From Thalassolituus marinus (lineage in GTDB: Bacteria > Pseudomonadota > Gammaproteobacteria > Pseudomonadales > Oceanobacteraceae), in assembly GCF_020320395.1 (NCBI RefSeq), contig NZ_JAEDAH010000083.1, forward strand, positions 1 through 46,578: a DNA stretch of 46,578 nucleotides, read 5' to 3'. The notes below the pieces were generated by a model. That model was not told the DNA's origin, searched no databases, and worked only from the letters and a program-made list of their open reading frames with translations. Both the position numbers and the translations under genes were made by a program. Within the stretch, counting starts at the first letter, position 1, and the number at the start of each line of letters is the position of its first letter. Below, one piece after another: positions 16,453 to 26,388 of the stretch.

Positions 16453-17661
16453 ATGATCGAAACCCGTACCGCCGCCTTCTGGCGTGCCACCCTCGCCCTG
16501 AGCCTGGGTTCTTTTATTATTTTTGCCAATGTCTACGTTACTCAGCCACTGCTGCCGATGCTGGCGCAGAACTTTTCTGTTTCGGCGTTAGAGGCTGGCT
16601 GGAGTTTTACCGTAACGACCCTGATGCTGGGTTTGTCGTTGCTGATTTATGGCCCGCTATCGGACGCTCTGGGTCGACGTCCTATCATGCTGATCAGTAT
16701 GGCTGGCGCGACGCTGGTCACCATTGCCCTCTCCTTTACCGAAAGCTTCTCCAGCCTGTTGATTCTTCGTGCAGTGCAGGGATTACTGCTCGGCGGCCTG
16801 CCCGCCATTGCCATTGCTTACATGGGCGATGAGTTCAGCAAAAGAGCGGTACTGGTAGCCGTCGGCTTCTACATCAGCGCCAACAGTCTGGGTGGGATTG
16901 GTGGACGTGTTATTGGTGGTTTGATGGGTGATATTGCCGGCTGGCAGAGTGCCTTTCAGTTTATGGCAGTGATGAGCATCGCCCTGTTTGCGTTATTTGC
17001 CTGGGCCCTGCCGCCATCACAGCATTTTGTCAGCAAGCCGTTACATCCCCGACAGATGGTGCACGACCTGCTCAGTCATCTGCGCAATCCGCTATTGCTG
17101 CTGGCTTACTTAATCGGTGGTTTTAATTTCTTTATTTTTGTTAACCAGTACAGCTACGTCACCTTTGTCCTGGCCGATGCGCCTTATCAGTTGCCGCCAA
17201 CTCTGCTGGGTATGCTGTTTCTCACGTATCTGAGCGGTACAGTTGGCTCGGCGCTGTCGGGAAAAGTCGCGCAGAGTATCTCCCAACCCATGTGCATGGT
17301 ACTGGGTATTGTGATTCTTATGCTGGGCTCATTGCTGACCCTGATGCCGGGACTGGGATTTATTATCTGCGGATTATTTATCAACAGCTTCGGCTTTTTC
17401 TTCGCCCATTCCAGCGCCAGCAGCTGGGTCAGCCATCAGGCTAAACAGGCAAGAGCCAGTGCGTCATCCCTGTATCTGGTGTTCTATTATACAGGCGCCA
17501 GCAGTGGCGGTTTTTATCTGCATTATTTCTGGGACTGGCAGCAATGGGCCGGGGTCATTGCCGGCTCTCTGCTGATTCTGGGCGCCACCCTGCTGATGGC
17601 GCTGCGACTGGAATATTATGCGCGTCAGGTTATTTCAGACGCACACGGTACTGGTAGGTAA
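16453..17661 (+). CDS. MFS transporter, YnfM-like
   Basis: 402 residues with 12 predicted TM helices. The first helix region carries VYVTQPLLPMLAQNF, typical of YnfM-type drug/arabinose exporters, and motif A is GPLSDALGRRP. It is probably a proton-coupled exporter induced by the divergent LysR regulator. No good Shine-Dalgarno is seen before ATG 16453. The last 32 bp overlap the 3' end of the convergent DUF2341 gene. Confidence 0.92.
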   Translation: MIETRTAAFWRATLALSLGSFIIFANVYVTQPLLPMLAQNFSVSALEAGWSFTVTTLMLGLSLLIYGPLSDALGRRPIMLISMAGATLVTIALSFTESFSSLLILRAVQGLLLGGLPAIAIAYMGDEFSKRAVLVAVGFYISANSLGGIGGRVIGGLMGDIAGWQSAFQFMAVMSIALFALFAWALPPSQHFVSKPLHPRQMVHDLLSHLRNPLLLLAYLIGGFNFFIFVNQYSYVTFVLADAPYQLPPTLLGMLFLTYLSGTVGSALSGKVAQSISQPMCMVLGIVILMLGSLLTLMPGLGFIICGLFINSFGFFFAHSSASSWVSHQAKQARASASSLYLVFYYTGASSGGFYLHYFWDWQQWAGVIAGSLLILGATLLMALRLEYYARQVISDAHGTGR

Positions 17662-19972
17662 ATTGCGGTTGTAACGTACCCAGCTGCGGCATCATGCTGC
17701 CCTCAAGGCTGAGGCGGAAGTGCGTGACGCCAGCAGTGTAGCCATCGCCATCGGCTGTTGGCGCACAGGTAAAGGTCGCGCCATCGTCACAGGATAAGGT
17801 TAATCCGCCGGGATAACTGAAGGTCACACCGCTGCTCTGTACACCAGAACCATCGGTGAAGCTCACCGGTGATGACGAACCATCACCGATATAGAAATCG
17901 GCACTGTCAGCTACCGCCTGTGTCACCACCGTGGTATCAGTATCAGAATTCAGTGACCCCTGATTTTCAGCCAGCACACTGTATTCAAGCACCGCACCCG
18001 GAATGGCTTTAGGAGAGGACGTGCCATTAATCGGATCAGAAATAATCGTCAGTGACGGTGTCAGCTGCAGGTCGAAAACACCATCACACTGCACAAAATT
18101 CGATGCTGGAATAATACTGTAGCTACCGGAAGTGCCCTGACGCCAGTAAGCGGTATAACTGTCTCCGCCCTCAAATTCCTGATGGCGGAATTCAAAGCGA
18201 TGATAGCCCCGGGCAAGACCCAGAGTGACACCATTCGTCGCGCCAGTCGCAGCGCCGTGACCACCATACCAGGACACGCTGACCACGCCATTCAGCAGAA
18301 TCTCGAGGGCATCGTCGCCATTGACTGCCAGGCCCCAGTCTCCATCGGAGGGGATGTACAGATAACCTTCCATCAGCGTCAGGTAATATTCGTCAGCACG
18401 ATCATCAAATGGATTACCACTGCCATTCACGTTATCTCTGAGGGTCTGGCCGTCGAGATAGGTTTCATTGGCAAAGGTATCAACCATCTGCTGATATTCA
18501 GTAGCGTTATCCGGATAATCGACGGAACTGGTTGTGGTATCAAAAAAACGTGCCCACAAACCACCATCCGGTGATGAACAACCAGCCCCAGAGGGCAAGG
18601 CCAGTGTCCGTACAGGAACAGACGCAGAAACCTGATTGTTATTCAGGTTGCTGTCGTACTGCGGCCCGGATACCTGCGCGTTGTAGCTGAAAACCTGACC
18701 ATCACTTCCAGCAGGCGGCAACGCTGACAGTAGCAACGTGTTGAATGCTGATCCGGAAGCAATTACCTCTGAATAGGTACAGTTTGCAGTGCCTGCACTA
18801 AAGGAACAATTCCAGGGTGAACTACCAATCTGGCTGATCTGGAAATTCCCCCCCAGAAACAACGTCAGTGAGGTATCCGGCTGTGTCGCATCCTGGCCAT
18901 TATTGACAACGTTCAGGCTAATATCGCGGCCACTACCTGTCACCCACATTGACGGAGCCTGTACACTCAGCCCCAGTTCCGCACTACAACTTTGATGTGC
19001 ACCAAAAGTAACCGACGGCTCAGAAATCGGACAACTGTATGAACGAATATCAATGTTTGAGGTGCTGAACGCGCGCCAGTTTCCATTGCTGGTTGTTCGG
19101 GCACAGCGCCAGTCGCTGGAGGTCGGTCGGCAGAATTGTGCCGTGATACCACCATCATTGCCCCCTTCAGAGCCTATGATTTCAATTTTATGGTAACCCG
19201 CTGCAAGCGTTCGCGTGCCATACAGTACATCCTGATGGCTCCAGTTACCTTCCCACCAGAGATCATTTGTCCAGTCTTCGTCCACCAGCTGACCGTCCAC
19301 ATAGAGACCGCCGCCACGACCGAAATCTGCTCCGTAACGGAATGACCACACACCGGCTTCACCCGGTTTTACTTCAAAGTAACTCTGCGAATAAGCAACA
19401 ATATTGGTGCTGCTTCCATTGCCATTATTGAAGGTGCAGTGGTTGGTAATGTTGGTAAAGTTATTGATAAAAGTACAACCATAAAGGTTGCTGCTATCGG
19501 TACTGTTGTTAAAGGCTGCAATGCCCTGCGCTTTATTACCGGGATTGACAGTTGAATTACGGGTATGAAAACGAATACCAGCTTTATCAAATACGGGGGG
19601 TACCTGAGCCAGAGGGGAGGCTTCGGTTTTACCGTAATACAAATAAATCTTGCGGCTGCTATTGGCGGGTAAACTGGCTAATTTGATCCAGACTTCTGCG
19701 CTTTTGGTCTGTGCATTCCAGTTATCAATGTAATAAGGAATTTCTGTTGTATCGTCCTGATCGAGGATACGCAGATCATTGCCGCCGGATGTCCAGTTAT
19801 ATGATGGGTGAAGTTCACTGCCGTCAAGACGTAGCAAAATCTGATAATTGGTCAGTGTTGAGCCGGAGTTCTCACTCAGGGTAATTTCTGTACGATAAGG
19901 CCAGTCGCATAGAAGTCCCGCGTAAGAGCTGTTCGCAGCAATCATTACGAACCAAAGCAGAAAGCGCATCAT
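17630..19972 (-). CDS. Secreted DUF2341 and PA14-domain protein
   Basis: 780 residues. Signal peptide MMRFLLWFVMIAANSSYA is followed by DUF2341 (about 20-120; LYYGK motif). A long beta-rich middle includes a DUF11-like segment, then a PA14-like domain about residues 465-610 (DGDWGLAVNGDDALEILLNG). The end is a beta-sandwich-like DUF11 region. PA14 modules often bind carbohydrate and the mix resembles surface/agglutinin proteins beside MSHA-type pili, so an adhesive or cell-surface role is inferred. AAAGGA precedes the tandem ATGs at 19972 and 19969. The 3' end overlaps the convergent MFS gene by 32 bp. The sequence is richer in Asn, Ser and Thr than its neighbours. Confidence 0.85.
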   Translation of the reverse strand: MMRFLLWFVMIAANSSYAGLLCDWPYRTEITLSENSGSTLTNYQILLRLDGSELHPSYNWTSGGNDLRILDQDDTTEIPYYIDNWNAQTKSAEVWIKLASLPANSSRKIYLYYGKTEASPLAQVPPVFDKAGIRFHTRNSTVNPGNKAQGIAAFNNSTDSSNLYGCTFINNFTNITNHCTFNNGNGSSTNIVAYSQSYFEVKPGEAGVWSFRYGADFGRGGGLYVDGQLVDEDWTNDLWWEGNWSHQDVLYGTRTLAAGYHKIEIIGSEGGNDGGITAQFCRPTSSDWRCARTTSNGNWRAFSTSNIDIRSYSCPISEPSVTFGAHQSCSAELGLSVQAPSMWVTGSGRDISLNVVNNGQDATQPDTSLTLFLGGNFQISQIGSSPWNCSFSAGTANCTYSEVIASGSAFNTLLLSALPPAGSDGQVFSYNAQVSGPQYDSNLNNNQVSASVPVRTLALPSGAGCSSPDGGLWARFFDTTTSSVDYPDNATEYQQMVDTFANETYLDGQTLRDNVNGSGNPFDDRADEYYLTLMEGYLYIPSDGDWGLAVNGDDALEILLNGVVSVSWYGGHGAATGATNGVTLGLARGYHRFEFRHQEFEGGDSYTAYWRQGTSGSYSIIPASNFVQCDGVFDLQLTPSLTIISDPINGTSSPKAIPGAVLEYSVLAENQGSLNSDTDTTVVTQAVADSADFYIGDGSSSPVSFTDGSGVQSSGVTFSYPGGLTLSCDDGATFTCAPTADGDGYTAGVTHFRLSLEGSMMPQLGTLQPQFTYQYRVRLK

Positions 19973-20103
19973 AGTGTCCTTTATTGAGATGAGCGCATTG
20001 TACTGTAAAAGACGAAGAACGACTGCTGCTGTATTTTGTCCATCCTGGCCTTTTTTTGTCAAAAAGACTCATATCGCAGTCCGCTGCCCTTCCCGCCAAG
20101 GCC

Positions 20104-21084
20104 TCAGAAACGGCGACTGAAGCGACGACGGTATTCGGTCGGAGTAAGACCCGTTTTTTTACGGAATAACCGTCGGAATGAGCTGGCATCTTCATAACCG
20201 ACATCGTTCATCACCACATCCACGGTACGATCCGTTTCTTCCAGCAGCTTTTGCGCCGCTTCAATACGAATAGATTGCACGTAAGTATTCGGCGGCATAT
20301 CCAGCGCCGCATTAAAACGACGAATTAACGTGCGTTTAGAAACACTGAAGCGGTCGGCCAGTTCATCCACCGTAAAGTCTTCAGCGTAATGTTCTTCCAG
20401 CCAGACCTGCACCTGTTTGACCAGATCGTCTTTATGGGGCTTGGCCAGACGCATCAGCGAATAGGACAGCTGGCTGTCGCGGCGGTAATCGATGACAAAC
20501 GCCTTGGCTGTCTGAATAGCGGTTTCAAAACCGTAGCTGCGCTCAATCATGTGCAGCCCCAGATCAAACCAGGCCAGGCCACCACCAGCGCAATAAATGT
20601 TGTCGCTGCGGGTAATCAGCTGATCGGCTTTCAGATCAACCCCGGGGTAGCGTTGCTCGAACAGCTCCTTAAAACCCCAGTGGGTGGTAGCAACACGACC
20701 ATCAAGAATACCCGACTCTGCCAGCAGGAAGTTGCCGGTACAGTTACCGGCAATGGTGCAGCCACTGGCGTGTGCACGGCGTAATAACTCCAGCAGTTGC
20801 GGATTGGCATCCACCACATCTTCCACCGGTCCGCCGACGGTTGGAATCACAATGGCATCAACGTCTTTCACTTCGTCATAGCTCATATGAGCCATCAACT
20901 GTATGCCGTTGATGCAGCGGATAACGCCCCCATCCGGGCTGGCGATACGAACATTAAACAGGCGCTGCAGTTCCTGTCCCTGAATCCGGTTCCAGGTAAC
21001 ACCAGCCAGACCAAACAGGTCAGCCACGCCGGTCATGGCCGACGACAGGGCCTTATCGAAGCCGACAATTACAATATTGAGCAT
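20104..21084 (-). CDS. GlxA-type regulator: DJ-1/PfpI plus AraC HTH
   Basis: 326 residues. The N-terminal DJ-1/PfpI-like domain has the nucleophile-elbow Cys in AGNCTGNFLLAESGIL, followed by TTHW. The C-terminal AraC HTH runs from FTVDELADRFSVSKRTLIRRF to DVGYEDASSFRRLFRKKTGLTP. Such regulators sense small metabolites such as quaternary amines. It is divergent from the acyl-CoA dehydrogenase/hydratase pair, so it probably controls it. The start at 21084 gives the normal domain start; the longer frame adds an unrelated 26 residues. Confidence 0.9.
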   Translation of the reverse strand: MLNIVIVGFDKALSSAMTGVADLFGLAGVTWNRIQGQELQRLFNVRIASPDGGVIRCINGIQLMAHMSYDEVKDVDAIVIPTVGGPVEDVVDANPQLLELLRRAHASGCTIAGNCTGNFLLAESGILDGRVATTHWGFKELFEQRYPGVDLKADQLITRSDNIYCAGGGLAWFDLGLHMIERSYGFETAIQTAKAFVIDYRRDSQLSYSLMRLAKPHKDDLVKQVQVWLEEHYAEDFTVDELADRFSVSKRTLIRRFNAALDMPPNTYVQSIRIEAAQKLLEETDRTVDVVMNDVGYEDASSFRRLFRKKTGLTPTEYRRRFSRRF

Positions 21085-21202
21085 TTCCGCCACGCAGCAC
21101 CTCGTTGTGTCACATTTCGCATCAAGTGTGGCTATATTGACGATTAACGAACGGCATGACAAGCCTGATACTGGTTAAAAGAGACAAATCCGGAGACCGA
21201 CT

Positions 21203-22993
21203 GTGGCCCATCTGATGAACAACAAAGACCTCGAATTCCTGCTGTATCAGGTATTTGAGGCAGAGAAACTGACTGATATCGCCCACTATCAGGATCATGA
21301 CCGAACCACCTTCGACGGTATCCTCAACACCGCTGAGCGTATTGCCACCGACTACTTTGAGCCACATAACGCCAAGGCCGATGAACACGAGCCGCAATTC
21401 GACGGCGAAAAAGTCACCACCATTGCCGAAGTAAAAGATGCCTGGCAGCACTTTGCCAATTCCGGTCTGCTGTCGGCGCGTCACAGTTTTGAAGATGGTG
21501 GTATGCAGCTGCCGGCGCTGATTCATATGGCCGCCAACACCTATTTTATGTCGGCCAACCCATCAACGGCTGGCTACCCGTTTCTGACCACGGCAGCGGC
21601 GAATGTTATTCATGCCTTCGGCACCGCAGAACAGAAAGCGACTTTCCTGCCACACATGTTCAGCGGCCGTTTCTCCGGCACCATGGCACTGACCGAGCCG
21701 GATGTCGGTTCGTCTCTGGGCGATCTGAACACCAAAGCCAGCCCGGCGGATGACGGCAGCTACCGCATCAAAGGCCAGAAGATGTTTATCTCGGGTGGCG
21801 ACCAGGACATCACCGAAAACATCGTGCATCTGGTACTGGCCCGCATCGAAGGTGCTGACAAAGGCGTAAAAGGCATTTCACTGTTTATTGTGCCGAAATT
21901 CATTACCAACCCGGATGGTAGCCTGGCGAATCGTAACGATGTGCAACTGGCCGGTCTGCTGCACAAGATGGGTTATCGCGGTACCACGTCTACCGTTCTG
22001 AGCTTTGGTGAAAAAGACAGCTGCGTCGGTTATTTAATCGGTGAGGCCGGTAAAGGCCTGATGTACATGTTCAAGATGATGAACGAAGCACGTATTGGCG
22101 TAGGCCTGGGTGCCGCCATGATCGGCTACCGCGGCTACCTGGAATCACTGGATTATGCCCGCAATCGTCCTCAGGGCAGAAAACCAACGGAAAAAGACCC
22201 ACTCAGCAAACCCGTTAATATTGTCGAGCACGCCGATGTACGCCGTATGTTACTGGCACAGAAATCCTACGTCGAAGGCTCACTGGCGGTGTGTCTGCTG
22301 GCCGCACGTCTGGTCGATGAACAGGAAGCCGGCGGCAACGAAGACAGCGGTATTCTGCTCGATCTGCTGACGCCGGTGGTGAAATCCTTCCCGTCCTATT
22401 ACGGCCCGCGTGCCAACGATTTAGCCATTCAGGTTCTCGGCGGCTCTGGCTATATCCGCGAATACCCGGTTGAACAGTGCTACCGCGATAACCGCCTGAA
22501 TCCGATTCACGAAGGCACCCACGGTATCCAGTCACTGGATCTGTTAGGTCGTAAGCTGTGGCAACACAATGGCAAAGGTCTGAAATTATTAATGGCGCGC
22601 ATTCACGCGACGCTGGCCTCTGCCGCACAAAAAGAAGAGCTGGCAGGTCTGGTGGGCGAATATCAGACGCAATTAAAAACCGTACAGGAAACAACGCTGC
22701 TGCTTGGCGGTGCCTTACAGAAAGGTCAGGTTGATGAAGCGCTGTCCAATGCAGCCCTGTACCTGGACATGATGGGCAAAGCCGTCATTGGCTGGCTGTG
22801 GATCGAAATGGCAGATAAAGCGCTGACCGCATTCGGCCAGGCTGACAGCGCCGATGACCAGGCCTTCCTCGCCGGAAAATTACAGGCAGCGCAGTATTTC
22901 GTGCGCTGGGAAATGCCGGAAATCCAGCATCAGGCACGTCTGCTGCAAAGCTTTGACCGCACCTGTCTGGATATGAAAAACGACTGGTTCTGA
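21203..22993 (+). CDS. Acyl-CoA dehydrogenase with C-terminal extension (DmdC-like)
   Basis: 596 residues. The FAD and substrate region has TMALTEPDVGSSLGDL and QKMFISGGDQD; the third domain has MNEARIGVGLGA and QVLGGSGYIREYPVEQCYRD with an Ile-Xaa-Glu-Gly-Thr loop (IHEGTHGIQ). The extra C-terminal acetyl-CoA-dehydrogenase-like domain is typical of DmdC and long-chain types. GTG start at 21203 is preceded by CGGAG at seven bases, while ATG at 21215 has no ribosome site. It oxidises an acyl-CoA to the enoyl-CoA; chain specificity is unknown. The hydratase gene follows 13 bp later. Confidence 0.9.
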   Translation: MAHLMNNKDLEFLLYQVFEAEKLTDIAHYQDHDRTTFDGILNTAERIATDYFEPHNAKADEHEPQFDGEKVTTIAEVKDAWQHFANSGLLSARHSFEDGGMQLPALIHMAANTYFMSANPSTAGYPFLTTAAANVIHAFGTAEQKATFLPHMFSGRFSGTMALTEPDVGSSLGDLNTKASPADDGSYRIKGQKMFISGGDQDITENIVHLVLARIEGADKGVKGISLFIVPKFITNPDGSLANRNDVQLAGLLHKMGYRGTTSTVLSFGEKDSCVGYLIGEAGKGLMYMFKMMNEARIGVGLGAAMIGYRGYLESLDYARNRPQGRKPTEKDPLSKPVNIVEHADVRRMLLAQKSYVEGSLAVCLLAARLVDEQEAGGNEDSGILLDLLTPVVKSFPSYYGPRANDLAIQVLGGSGYIREYPVEQCYRDNRLNPIHEGTHGIQSLDLLGRKLWQHNGKGLKLLMARIHATLASAAQKEELAGLVGEYQTQLKTVQETTLLLGGALQKGQVDEALSNAALYLDMMGKAVIGWLWIEMADKALTAFGQADSADDQAFLAGKLQAAQYFVRWEMPEIQHQARLLQSFDRTCLDMKNDWF

Positions 22994-23006
22994 GCAGGAG
23001 AAAACC

Positions 23007-23789
23007 ATGAGCGAAAAAGTATTAATTGAAGCCAGCGAACACATCCTGACCATTACCTTTAATCGTCCGGAAAAAATGAACGCCCTCGACCCCGAAAGTT
23101 TTTATCTGCTGGCCCAGGCACTGTATCGTCTGCAGCACGATGACGATTTACGCGTTGGCGTAATTCAGGCAAACGGCAAGCATTTTACCGCCGGGCTGGA
23201 ACTGGAAAAATGGGCACCAATTTTTGCCAAAGGCAGCGTGCCGGAACTGCCGCCAGAGCATCTGGACCCGTATGGCATTAATGGTGCGCGCCTGACCAAA
23301 CCCCTTATTATGGCCGTACAGGGCATCTGTTATACCTCGGGCCTGGAACTGCTGCTCAATACTGATATTCGCGTAGCTACTCCGGAAGCACGCTTTGCGC
23401 AGCTTGAAGTACAGCGTGGTATCTATCCGTGTGGCGGCGGCACCGTGCGTTTACCGGAAGAAATTGGCTGGGCACGGGCCCAACGCTACCTGCTCACGGG
23501 TGACGAATTCAGCGGCCAGCAGGCATTTGACTGGGGCATGATTACCGAATTGAGCGATGCTGATCATGTACAGCAACGAGCGCGGGAATTAGCCCATAAA
23601 GTTGCAGCGGCCGCACCACTGGGTGTAAAAGCCGCGCTGAAGTCATCCAAAACTGCACGTATGAATGGCGACAAAGCCGCCTTACAGACAGTGTTTGATG
23701 ATATGCCAGCGGTGATGACCAGCGCCGATGCACGTGAAGGCGTGCAGTCCTTTCTCGAACGTCGCCCGGCAGTTTTTCAGGGAAAGTAA
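23007..23789 (+). CDS. Crotonase-family enoyl-CoA hydratase/isomerase
   Basis: 260 residues. The crotonase fold is clear: FNRPEKMNAL, HFTAGLEL oxyanion loop, TSGLELLLNTDI and a GGGTVRLPEEIG segment. Both catalytic glutamates of enoyl-CoA hydratase have counterparts, Glu114 and Glu134, spaced 20 residues apart as in the rat enzyme. AGGAG precedes the start by a few bases, and it follows the dehydrogenase within one operon. Together they would perform the first two steps of a beta-oxidation-like path, with an unknown substrate. Confidence 0.9.
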   Translation: MSEKVLIEASEHILTITFNRPEKMNALDPESFYLLAQALYRLQHDDDLRVGVIQANGKHFTAGLELEKWAPIFAKGSVPELPPEHLDPYGINGARLTKPLIMAVQGICYTSGLELLLNTDIRVATPEARFAQLEVQRGIYPCGGGTVRLPEEIGWARAQRYLLTGDEFSGQQAFDWGMITELSDADHVQQRARELAHKVAAAAPLGVKAALKSSKTARMNGDKAALQTVFDDMPAVMTSADAREGVQSFLERRPAVFQGK

Positions 23790-23842
23790 GCCGATTCATT
23801 CGACAGCACGACAAGGTCTACTAAGCTTAAGAAGCACACTCT

Positions 23843-23880
23843 CCCGCCTGCAAGCCCAGTGATTTGCAGGCGGGCACTTT
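23843..23880 (+). terminator. Probable terminator after the hydratase gene
   Basis: Perfect 11-bp stem CCCGCCTGCAA (23843-23853) with TTGCAGGCGGG (23864-23874), loop 10 nt. The following CACTTTG is only a weak T-run, so termination may be partial. Confidence 0.6.
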
Positions 23881-24248
23881 GTAAGCTGCCATTTCCATTC
23901 TGAAATTCCTTCGCCTTACAGCAGCTGACATATCACAAACCTCATGCCCCCAGCGATACTCACATTACGACCATACCCTTAACCAGCGTCCGCTTGATGG
24001 CCAGCTTAGTAGTAAGCTAAGGCATTAAAATCTTTACAGCCTACCTGCGTCCCAGCGCCCCATGCGGTAAAAACTGAGAAGTTTATCAGCTAAATCGATA
24101 AACCGTTCGAGTAAAGCCAGGTTAAGCCACCATCTGACATTCCGGTCATTCAGTGTCTGAACAGGCCATATTTTCAAGACTGGCATGCAGTTCGCTGTAC
24201 AGTTTCTATACTCAATCTTAAGTATGTGTATAGCTTCCGGAGCCGCTG
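23881..24248. other. Gene-free stretch and promoter region of the chemoreceptor
   Basis: About 370 bp without a convincing gene. Two small hairpins are visible: AGCTTA/TAAGCT near 24003-24018, and GTTTATC/GATAAAC near 24080-24102. The last 60 bp are A+T-rich and include CGGAG ten bases before the start codon at 24249, as expected for a promoter and ribosome site. I cannot place a precise promoter. Confidence 0.4.
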
Positions 24249-26381
24249 ATGAAAGCGCTACCTCTTAAGACCAAGCTGATCGCCCTGATTCTGGGGATGA
24301 TTATTCTGATCGCCGTTGTTCTTACTCTGCAAACCTACCGTGGCATTACTTCGTTAAGTGACGAGCTCAGCGACCAGACAGCCGTCAGTCTGCGTGAATC
24401 TGCAGTCAATCGTCTGAAAACCAGTGCCCACGCTTTCGGCGAGGAAGTGCGCGGCTTTATTAATGGTGCGTACCGGGTACCGATGGCGATGGCGCGAGTA
24501 ATTCAGGGCAGTATCGACTCGGGCGAAGAACCAATGATGTCGCGTGAAGAAATCAGTGAGTTATCAGGTGATCTGCTACGTGCGAACCCGGATATCAGTT
24601 CCAGTTATGCTCAGTTTGAAGTTAACGGCTACGACAACCTCGACCAGATCCTGACTGGTGATGACTCCCGTATTGAAACCTCAGGTGCAACCGGCTCCCT
24701 TGAAATTTACTGGGTGCGCGAGTCTGACGGCAGTGTCGAACAGCAAAAAGTTGAAGACCCGGAAGAAAAGTATCTGACTGGCCTCAATGAATTTGGGATT
24801 CGCGAATCGGAATGGTATCTGTGCGCACGGGATACGAAAAAGCCCTGCCTTATGGAGCCCTACCTTTACGAAATTGAGCCCGGTTACAGTGAGATGATGA
24901 CCAGCCTGACCGCGCCGATCGTAATTAACGGAAAGTTTCGCGGCATAGCCGGTGTTGATGTCAACTTACCTATTTTTCAGAAACTGACAGAGACCGCCAG
25001 TAAGAACCTGTTTGATGGCCAGGCAAAAGTCACGCTGTTAAGCGATATGGGATTGATTGTCGCTTCAAGTCACTACAAGGAAAAATCCGGACGTCCGTTG
25101 AAAGAAGTGCATAAGGACATTGCCGATACCCTGCTGAAACTGCCGGATAACGACTCACTGACAGAAATTGATGGCAATATTTACGTCTCTCACGCGCTGA
25201 ATATCACCGCGTCGGGTTCTCGCTGGGCATTTCTGATCGAACTACCAACGGCGGTCGCGCTACAGGCTCTTTACCATCAGCAGCAGGTCATTGAAGATGC
25301 GAAAAATGCCGTGGTGGGCCAGCAGATTCTCGTTACGCTGATCCTGCTCGCAGCAGCACTGGTTATTACCACAATGTTTATTCGCTCGATTACCAGTCCG
25401 CTGCAAAAACTGAACAGTCAGGTTGGCCAGTTAGCCAGTAGTCATGGTGATCTGACCCAGAGCCTCAAGCTTGATACCCACGCAGAACTGATTGAACTGA
25501 GCGGCGGCTTTAACGCCTTTATTGGCAAGCTGCGCGACATGATTAATGCACTGAAAACCGTCAGTGATTCGGTACGCAGTATGTCCGGTGACAACAAGCG
25601 CATCAGTGAGAAAACCCGGGAAAACACTGACTCGCAACAGTATGAAATGGACAACGTAGTAACAGCCACAGAAGAAATGTCTGCCACCGCTCAGGAAGTA
25701 TCCCGCATTGCCGCCGATGCAGCCGGCAAAGCGAAAGATATTCACAGTACTGTGATTTCCTCGCAGAAAACGCTGTCAGATGCTGCAGGCAGCGTACAGC
25801 AGCTGACTGGCGCCATGAAATCGGCAAACGATTCCATTTCCAAAGTGGCCTCTCGCTCAGATGCCATTAACGGCATTCTGCTGGTAATTCGTAACGTTGC
25901 AGAGCAAACAAACCTGCTGGCACTGAATGCGGCGATTGAAGCGGCCCGTGCGGGTGAACAAGGCCGTGGCTTTGCTGTGGTTGCCGACGAAGTTCGCACA
26001 CTGGCGTCCAAGACTCAGGAGTCCACGGCTGAAATTGATGCGCTGATATCCAGCCTGCAGGACGAAGTGAAAACTGCGGTAGGCATTATCGAGGAAGGCA
26101 GTGAACGCGCCGAAGGTGCGATGAATTCAACCCGCTACGCCAACGAGTCTCTGCACTCGGTCGTGGAATCTATTGGGGGCATTGCCGACCATATTCACCA
26201 GGTGGCGACTGCAGCTGAAGAACAGAGTTCAGTCAGTAATGAAATTACCCGAACGCTCACTGTGATTGGTCAGGCAACACAAACCCTGGCGGAACTGGCG
26301 CAGGAAGCCAGTTCAGGTAGCAATGCGCTATCGGGTCAGGTTGATATTCTGGATGCGCAGTTAAATCAACTGAATACCTGA
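24249..26381 (+). CDS. Methyl-accepting chemotaxis protein with large periplasmic sensor
   Basis: 710 residues. TM1 is about 10-30, a periplasmic region of about 310 residues (dCache-like, with [18 protein letters not shown] and [14 protein letters not shown] as PAS-like strands) ends near 345, then TM2 (about 358-378), HAMP and the signalling domain. The hairpin tip carries [19 protein letters not shown]. No C-terminal CheR-binding pentapeptide is seen. A dCache sensor usually binds amino acids or organic acids; the ligand is unknown. The gene converges on the ATP-grasp gene with only 7 bp between them. Confidence 0.92.
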   Translation: MKALPLKTKLIALILGMIILIAVVLTLQTYRGITSLSDELSDQTAVSLRESAVNRLKTSAHAFGEEVRGFINGAYRVPMAMARVIQGSIDSGEEPMMSREEISELSGDLLRANPDISSSYAQFEVNGYDNLDQILTGDDSRIETSGATGSLEIYWVRESDGSVEQQKVEDPEEKYLTGLNEFGIRESEWYLCARDTKKPCLMEPYLYEIEPGYSEMMTSLTAPIVINGKFRGIAGVDVNLPIFQKLTETASKNLFDGQAKVTLLSDMGLIVASSHYKEKSGRPLKEVHKDIADTLLKLPDNDSLTEIDGNIYVSHALNITASGSRWAFLIELPTAVALQALYHQQQVIEDAKNAVVGQQILVTLILLAAALVITTMFIRSITSPLQKLNSQVGQLASSHGDLTQSLKLDTHAELIELSGGFNAFIGKLRDMINALKTVSDSVRSMSGDNKRISEKTRENTDSQQYEMDNVVTATEEMSATAQEVSRIAADAAGKAKDIHSTVISSQKTLSDAAGSVQQLTGAMKSANDSISKVASRSDAINGILLVIRNVAEQTNLLALNAAIEAARAGEQGRGFAVVADEVRTLASKTQESTAEIDALISSLQDEVKTAVGIIEEGSERAEGAMNSTRYANESLHSVVESIGGIADHIHQVATAAEEQSSVSNEITRTLTVIGQATQTLAELAQEASSGSNALSGQVDILDAQLNQLNT

Positions 26382-26388
26382 GCCTGCG

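Noticed and set aside
21202-21217. ATG at 21215 as start of the acyl-CoA dehydrogenase
   Set aside because: GTG at 21203 has a CGGAG at good spacing and is preferred.
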